Origin: Streptomyces sp. NBC_01216
Lineage (GTDB): Bacteria; Actinomycetota; Actinomycetes; Streptomycetales; Streptomycetaceae
Direction of reading: 5' to 3'
Assembly: GCF_035994945.1 (NCBI RefSeq)
Contig: NZ_CP108677.1
Location: 248,001-312,000, forward strand
Length of the DNA: 64,000 bases
Shown: one piece after another, positions 60,737 through 64,000 of the stretch
Position numbering within the stretch: position 1 is the stretch's first letter
Layout: each line of letters opens with the position of its first letter
Translations under genes and position numbers: made by a program
Notes under the pieces: model-generated
What the model was told of the DNA's origin: nothing
Seen by the model: the letters and a program-made list of their open reading frames with translations, nothing else
The model's database searches: none

Positions 60737-61141
60737 ATGAGTGAACCCACGAAACCCAGGGTCGACGTTCCGGAGGGTGACGCTCCCACCGAGCTGACCA
60801 TCCGGGACCTGGTCGTCGGGGACGGGGCCGAGGCGAAGCCGGGCATGGTGGTCAGAGTCCACTACGTCGGGGTGGCCTTCGAGTCCGGCAAGGAGTTCGA
60901 CGCCTCCTGGGACCGGGGCGAGCCGTTCAAGTTCGCCGTGGGCGGTGGCAGGGTCATCAAGGGCTGGGACCGGGGGGTGAGAGGGATGAAGGTCGGCGGT
61001 CGGCGCGAGATCATCGTTCCCCCGCGTCTCGGCTACGGCAAGCAGTCACCCTCACCGTTGATCCCGGCGGGATCGACCCTGGTCTTCGTCGTGGACCTGC
61101 TGGACTCCTACTCCGGCACAGCCGGGTGGAGCAACGCGTAG
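60737..61141 (+). CDS. FKBP-type peptidyl-prolyl cis-trans isomerase
   Basis: A 134-residue cytoplasmic FKBP: LTIRDLVVGDGAEAKPGMVVRVHYVGVAFESGKEFDASWDRGEPFKFAVGGGRVIKGWDRGVRGMKVGGRREIIVPPRLGYGKQSPSPLIPAGSTLVFVVDLLD. The active-site aromatic and hydrophobic residues (Tyr in HYVGV, Phe in FDASW, Trp in GWDRG, Ile/Tyr in GYGKQ) are present. It accelerates proline isomerisation in folding. GAGG sits before the ATG at 60737. The gap 61142-61470 that follows shows no gene. Confidence 0.93.
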   Translation: MSEPTKPRVDVPEGDAPTELTIRDLVVGDGAEAKPGMVVRVHYVGVAFESGKEFDASWDRGEPFKFAVGGGRVIKGWDRGVRGMKVGGRREIIVPPRLGYGKQSPSPLIPAGSTLVFVVDLLDSYSGTAGWSNA

Positions 61142-61470
61142 AGAACGTCCTCCGCTCCTACGGCCGTCTGCTCGATGGCGGGCTACGGTCCGGGCGCGCG
61201 TGGGGCGTGTCCGGGCGACCGAGGCGGTCGGGCCGGCCCTTCCGGGGCATGCCGGTGGCGCAGCGGACGGGCGGGCTCGGTCACGTCTCCAGTCAAGCAC
61301 CGCCCGCCCCCGGACGGGGTGCGTTCGACGGGACGGGACCCCCACGAGACCAACGGAATCCTGTTCCCCGCAGCGTGGTCAGGGCTGGCCGACACTCGGT
61401 CTTCCCGGTGCGGCGCCGGACCTTGGGTACCTGTCGGATTCGGGCTTCTCCTAGGCAAGGCCGCATATGA

Positions 61471-62227
61471 TCAGCCGTTCGTCCGGAGCCCGGTGGAACG
61501 CGACGCGCGTGTGGTGTTCCGAGCCGCCCGCCGGCCCTGACGCATCCAGGCGATGACGTCGAACACCCGCAGGACGCCGATGTCCTCACCGATGCCCGCC
61601 TTGTCACGGAGACGGACCAGCCGGTCGTGGAAGGCGCCGTTGTCCGCGCGCAGTGCCGCAGCCGGCGCGGCCCAGAAGGAGTGGTCCGTCTTCGGTCGCT
61701 CGAAGAGCTGTTTGACGCGGATGTCACGCGGATGTCACGCGGATGTCGTAGACCGGGACGCGGTGAGGGCGCTTGCGGGCCGGCAGCTTGCCCGCGACCA
61801 CCGGGCCGCTGCCGTCCGGCTGGCCGGGGGTGGGTGCTGTCGGCCAGTCGTGCCACAGCTCCCACGCGGGTCCGCCGTCCTCGATGAACGCGTCGCTTCC
61901 GGGGTGTTCCAACCGTGCGTCACGCGGGATGAGCGACAGCAGGCGTGCCCCGTGCCCTTCGGGGTCGGTCAGCAGATTGATCGCCCCGTGCGGCTTGAGG
62001 GACACGCTGAGCACGGTGACGGCCACCAGGTCGTCGCCGTCGAAGCGGTCCGCGCGGCATTCGGCGTCCCCTCCCCCGCCCAGACGCTCGAAGTACGCGC
62101 CGGAATAGAACGGGCCGCCGCCTGAGCGTCGTCGGGCGAAGCATTCGCACAGCAGACGCACGGCCTCTTCGTCGTCCCCGAAGATCTCCGGGATCTTCAG
62201 TTCGACCACCGAGAAGCCCGCCGGCAC
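61471..62227 (-). pseudogene. DUF6308-family gene interrupted by an 11-bp tandem triplication
   Basis: From GTG 62227 the frame gives VPAGFSVVELKIPEIFGDDEEAVRLLCECFARRRSGGGPFYSGAYFERLGGGGDAECRADRFDGDDLVAVTVLSVSLKPHGAINLLTDPEGHGARLLSLIPRDARLEHPGSDAFIEDGGPAWELWHDW to VPVYDIRVTSA and a stop. In the neighbouring frame the protein goes on VKQLFERPKTDHSFWAAPAAALRADNGAFHDRLVRLRDKAGIGEDIGVLRVFDVIAWMRQGRRAARNTT to 61471. Removing two of three 11-bp repeats restores one 244-residue frame. Confidence 0.8.
61715..61747. repeat. three tandem copies of an 11-bp repeat in the DUF6308 gene
   Basis: ACGCGGATGTC is present three times without gaps at 61715-61725, 61726-61736 and 61737-61747. One copy (or four) keeps the DUF6308 reading frame open; two or three copies do not. 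Slippage during replication can change the copy number. Confidence 0.95.
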
Positions 62228-62487
62228 GCGCGTCCGTACGACGCCGTTCCGGGTGTCGGACCTCTTCTGGAACCGATCCGGGCATGGGCTCGCCAAGGAC
62301 CCGGGCAGCCCGCGGGGGCGCCGTCGCAGAGGATGGCCGTGCGGGTGACTGAGGTACCCCCGGGGGGCTCCTGTCGCCCCGTGGAGCACTCTTCGTGCCA
62401 AGGGACCGCACTATGAACGCCCTCCGGCCGCCCCGAGGACGACCGGATACAGTGCGCGGGACCGCAGCCTGGTTGAGGAGGGGAAGC

Positions 62488-63702
62488 GTGACCCACACCG
62501 GCAACACCCGACCCGCGGACGGGGAAGCGCGAGCGTCGCGGCGGAGGCGACTGCAGAGGCTGCTGCGCTACGTCCCCCTGGTCGCCCCCGTCCTGCTGTG
62601 GGCCGTGCCCTGCTGGGTACTCCTTTACACCGGCCAGCGCTGGCCGGTGCCCGTCACCCTGGCCGGCACCGTCCTGTTCGCCCTCGCTCTCATCGGTATG
62701 CCGCTCGCGATGACGCGCGGCCACGGCCGGCGTCAGCGGGACCGGGCGGCGATCGTCGGTGACACGCTGCTGGGCGTCGGGTGGGTGATGTTCACCTGGT
62801 CCGTTCTGCTCGGTGTACCGCTGCGGCTCGTCCTGACCGTGGCCGGCGTCGGCGACGGTCAGGGACGGGCCCGAATCGTCACGTGGGCTGCCCTAGGTGT
62901 CACCTCCGTGCTCCTCGCCTGGGGATACGGCGAGGCCCGCCGCGTGCCGCGCGTGCGCCGGGTCGACGTGCAGCTCCCGCGGCTGGGGGCCGGTCTGGAC
63001 GGTGTCCGCGTCGTCCTCATCACCGACACCCACTACGGCCCGCTCGACCGCGCACGCTGGTCGGCACGGGTATGCGAGACGGTGAACTCCCTGGAAGCCG
63101 ACCTGGTCTGCCACACAGGCGACATCGCGGACGGAACGGCGGAACGCCGCCGGGCCCAGGCCGCCCCGCTCGGTACCGTGCGGGCGACCCGGGCCAGGGT
63201 CTACGTCACCGGAAACCACGAGTACTACAGCGAGGCCCAGGGCTGGGTCGACCTGATGGACGAACTGGGCTGGGAGCCGCTGCGCAACCGCCACCTGCTC
63301 CTCGAACGCGGAGGCGACACCCTCGTGGTAGCCGGTGTGGACGACGTCACCGCCGAATCCTCCGGCCTGGCCGGCCACCGCGCCCACCTCGCCGGAGCCC
63401 TCGACGGCGCCGACCCCGACCTGCCGGTCCTGCTCCTGGCCCACCAGCCCAAGTTCGTCGACCGGGCCGCGGCGGGCGGCGTCGACCTCCAGCTCTCCGG
63501 CCACACCCACGGCGGCCAGATCTGGCCCTTCCACCACCTCGTCCGCATCGACCAGCCCACCGTCGCCGGCCTCAGCCGCCACGGCTCCCGCACCCTCCTC
63601 TACACCAGCCGTGGCACGGGTTTCTGGGGCCCGCCGTTCCGCGTCTTCGCCCCCAGCGAGATCACCCTGCTCGTACTCCGCTCCCCGCGCCCCTCCTCCT
63701 GA
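62488..63702 (+). CDS. membrane-anchored metallophosphoesterase (calcineurin-like)
   Basis: A 404-residue protein with four hydrophobic segments in the first 160 residues (YVPLVAPVLLWAVPCWVLLY, VTLAGTVLFALALIG, LLGVGWVMFTWSVLLG, VTWAALGVTSVLLAWGYG), then a dimetal phosphoesterase domain: VVLITDTHYGP (DxH), VCHTGDIADG (GDxxD), VTGNHEYY (GNHE), LLAHQPKF and LQLSGHTHGGQIWP (GHxH). Such proteins cleave phosphodiesters in lipid or nucleotide metabolism. I chose GTG 62488 because GAGGAGGGG lies just upstream. Confidence 0.92.
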   Translation: MTHTGNTRPADGEARASRRRRLQRLLRYVPLVAPVLLWAVPCWVLLYTGQRWPVPVTLAGTVLFALALIGMPLAMTRGHGRRQRDRAAIVGDTLLGVGWVMFTWSVLLGVPLRLVLTVAGVGDGQGRARIVTWAALGVTSVLLAWGYGEARRVPRVRRVDVQLPRLGAGLDGVRVVLITDTHYGPLDRARWSARVCETVNSLEADLVCHTGDIADGTAERRRAQAAPLGTVRATRARVYVTGNHEYYSEAQGWVDLMDELGWEPLRNRHLLLERGGDTLVVAGVDDVTAESSGLAGHRAHLAGALDGADPDLPVLLLAHQPKFVDRAAAGGVDLQLSGHTHGGQIWPFHHLVRIDQPTVAGLSRHGSRTLLYTSRGTGFWGPPFRVFAPSEITLLVLRSPRPSS

Positions 63703-63952
63703 CCCCGTACGTCCCGTCTCGTTCCCGTCCACGTCCGGCCCGGCCGAGGGGCCACCACGGTCCACGGGTCAGACCTCGCGCCACCTGGCCTTTCCGGCGG
63801 AGAAGGCACCGAACCGCACCAGGCCCGACGCCACCGCCATCAGCAGCCGCGGTCCCGGAAGGTCTGGGCGAACGAGCGGAACGCGTCGTCCGTGCCCTTG
63901 GCCCGGCCCGGATCGGAGGTGACCGGCGCCTTCAGACCGAAGACGCCGACAG
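63703..63952. other. unresolved sequence at the right end of the window
   Basis: The minus strand carries a reading frame ending KAPVTSDPGRAKGTDDAFRSFAQTFRDRGC with a stop overlapping ATG (TGATG near 63840), followed by a 23-codon frame MAVASGLVRFGAFSAGKARWREV to 63769. They could be the ends of genes that start beyond the window or relics; there is too little sequence to name them. Confidence 0.3.
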
Positions 63953-63998
63953 CGTGCGTGCCAGGGCGTGACCACCCGGTCAGGGGCCACCCGACAGG
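63953..63998. repeat. dispersed repeat, copy 3
   Basis: The 26-bp core CGTGCGTGCCAGGGCGTGAC plus CACCCG (63953-63978) differs from copy 2 by one base, and the similarity continues to 63998, almost the window edge. CCGAAGAC lies shortly before it, as in copy 1. Confidence 0.75.
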
Positions 63999-64000
63999 CA

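Noticed and set aside
1..64000. CRISPR arrays, rRNA genes, complete tRNA genes
   Set aside because: No regularly spaced identical repeats, no rRNA-like sequence and no complete cloverleaf were seen; the only tRNA-like piece is the degenerate one at 15288.

Overview
The window is high-GC, with dense GC-third-position coding, strong GGAG-type ribosome binding sites, GTG and TTG starts, a four-gene conservon, a Streptomyces-type NsrR/flavohaemoprotein pair, DUF6308/DUF6328/DUF5713 proteins and AurF-type oxygenase. All of this points to a Streptomyces (or close relative) chromosome, probably outside the most conserved core because mobile DNA is frequent.

Positions 1-12480 are ordinary accessory chromosome. 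They hold a cold-shock protein, a nucleosidase, a divergent GlxA-type regulator/cupin pair, a SpoIIE-type phosphatase, a TetR-MFS efflux operon with three operator copies, a manganese riboswitch (yybP-ykoY) in front of a GDT1-family transporter, a TetR regulator overlapping an AidB-like acyl-CoA dehydrogenase, DUF5713, and a ferredoxin-fused ferredoxin-NADP reductase.

Positions 12481-18618 are an integrated 6.1 kb element with a large serine recombinase at one end. It splits an AurF-like diiron oxygenase gene. The two halves (18619-19365 and 12257-12480, minus strand) join in frame across a shared GGAG core to give about 324 residues. The restored gene would sit 37 bp upstream of the reductase, so the element separates a probable oxygenase/reductase operon from its promoter and twin palindromic operator (19402-19450). 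Inside the element are iteron-like repeats, two HNH endonuclease genes (one frameshifted), a tRNA-like relic, an EF-hand protein, an IS3 remnant and an N-terminally truncated methyltransferase.

Positions 19588-47921 return to chromosomal genes: small cupin, TPR, SRPBCC, PadR, LysR, peroxiredoxin, nsrR-hmp with two NsrR sites, a polysaccharide deacetylase lipoprotein, ATP-dependent DNA ligase, an orphan roadblock protein, the cvnDCBA conservon, an MHYT sensor, methyltransferase, a secreted hydrolase, a fatty-acid desaturase, FolD, and a GAF regulator followed by aldehyde dehydrogenase.

Positions 48094-60350 are a second mobile and decaying zone: a frameshifted tyrosine integrase, an MFS gene with an internal deletion, a small-protein/ABC-transporter cassette, and a nest of insertion sequences. 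An ISAs1-type IS sits inside a degenerate IS5 transposase, and an IS630-type IS sits inside the terminal repeat of another IS5-type element that carries a coiled-coil/winged-helix passenger. Positions 60737-64000 hold an FKBP isomerase, a DUF6308 gene broken by an 11-bp tandem triplication, and a membrane metallophosphoesterase. A 26-47 bp dispersed repeat occurs three times (28893, 43948, 63953).
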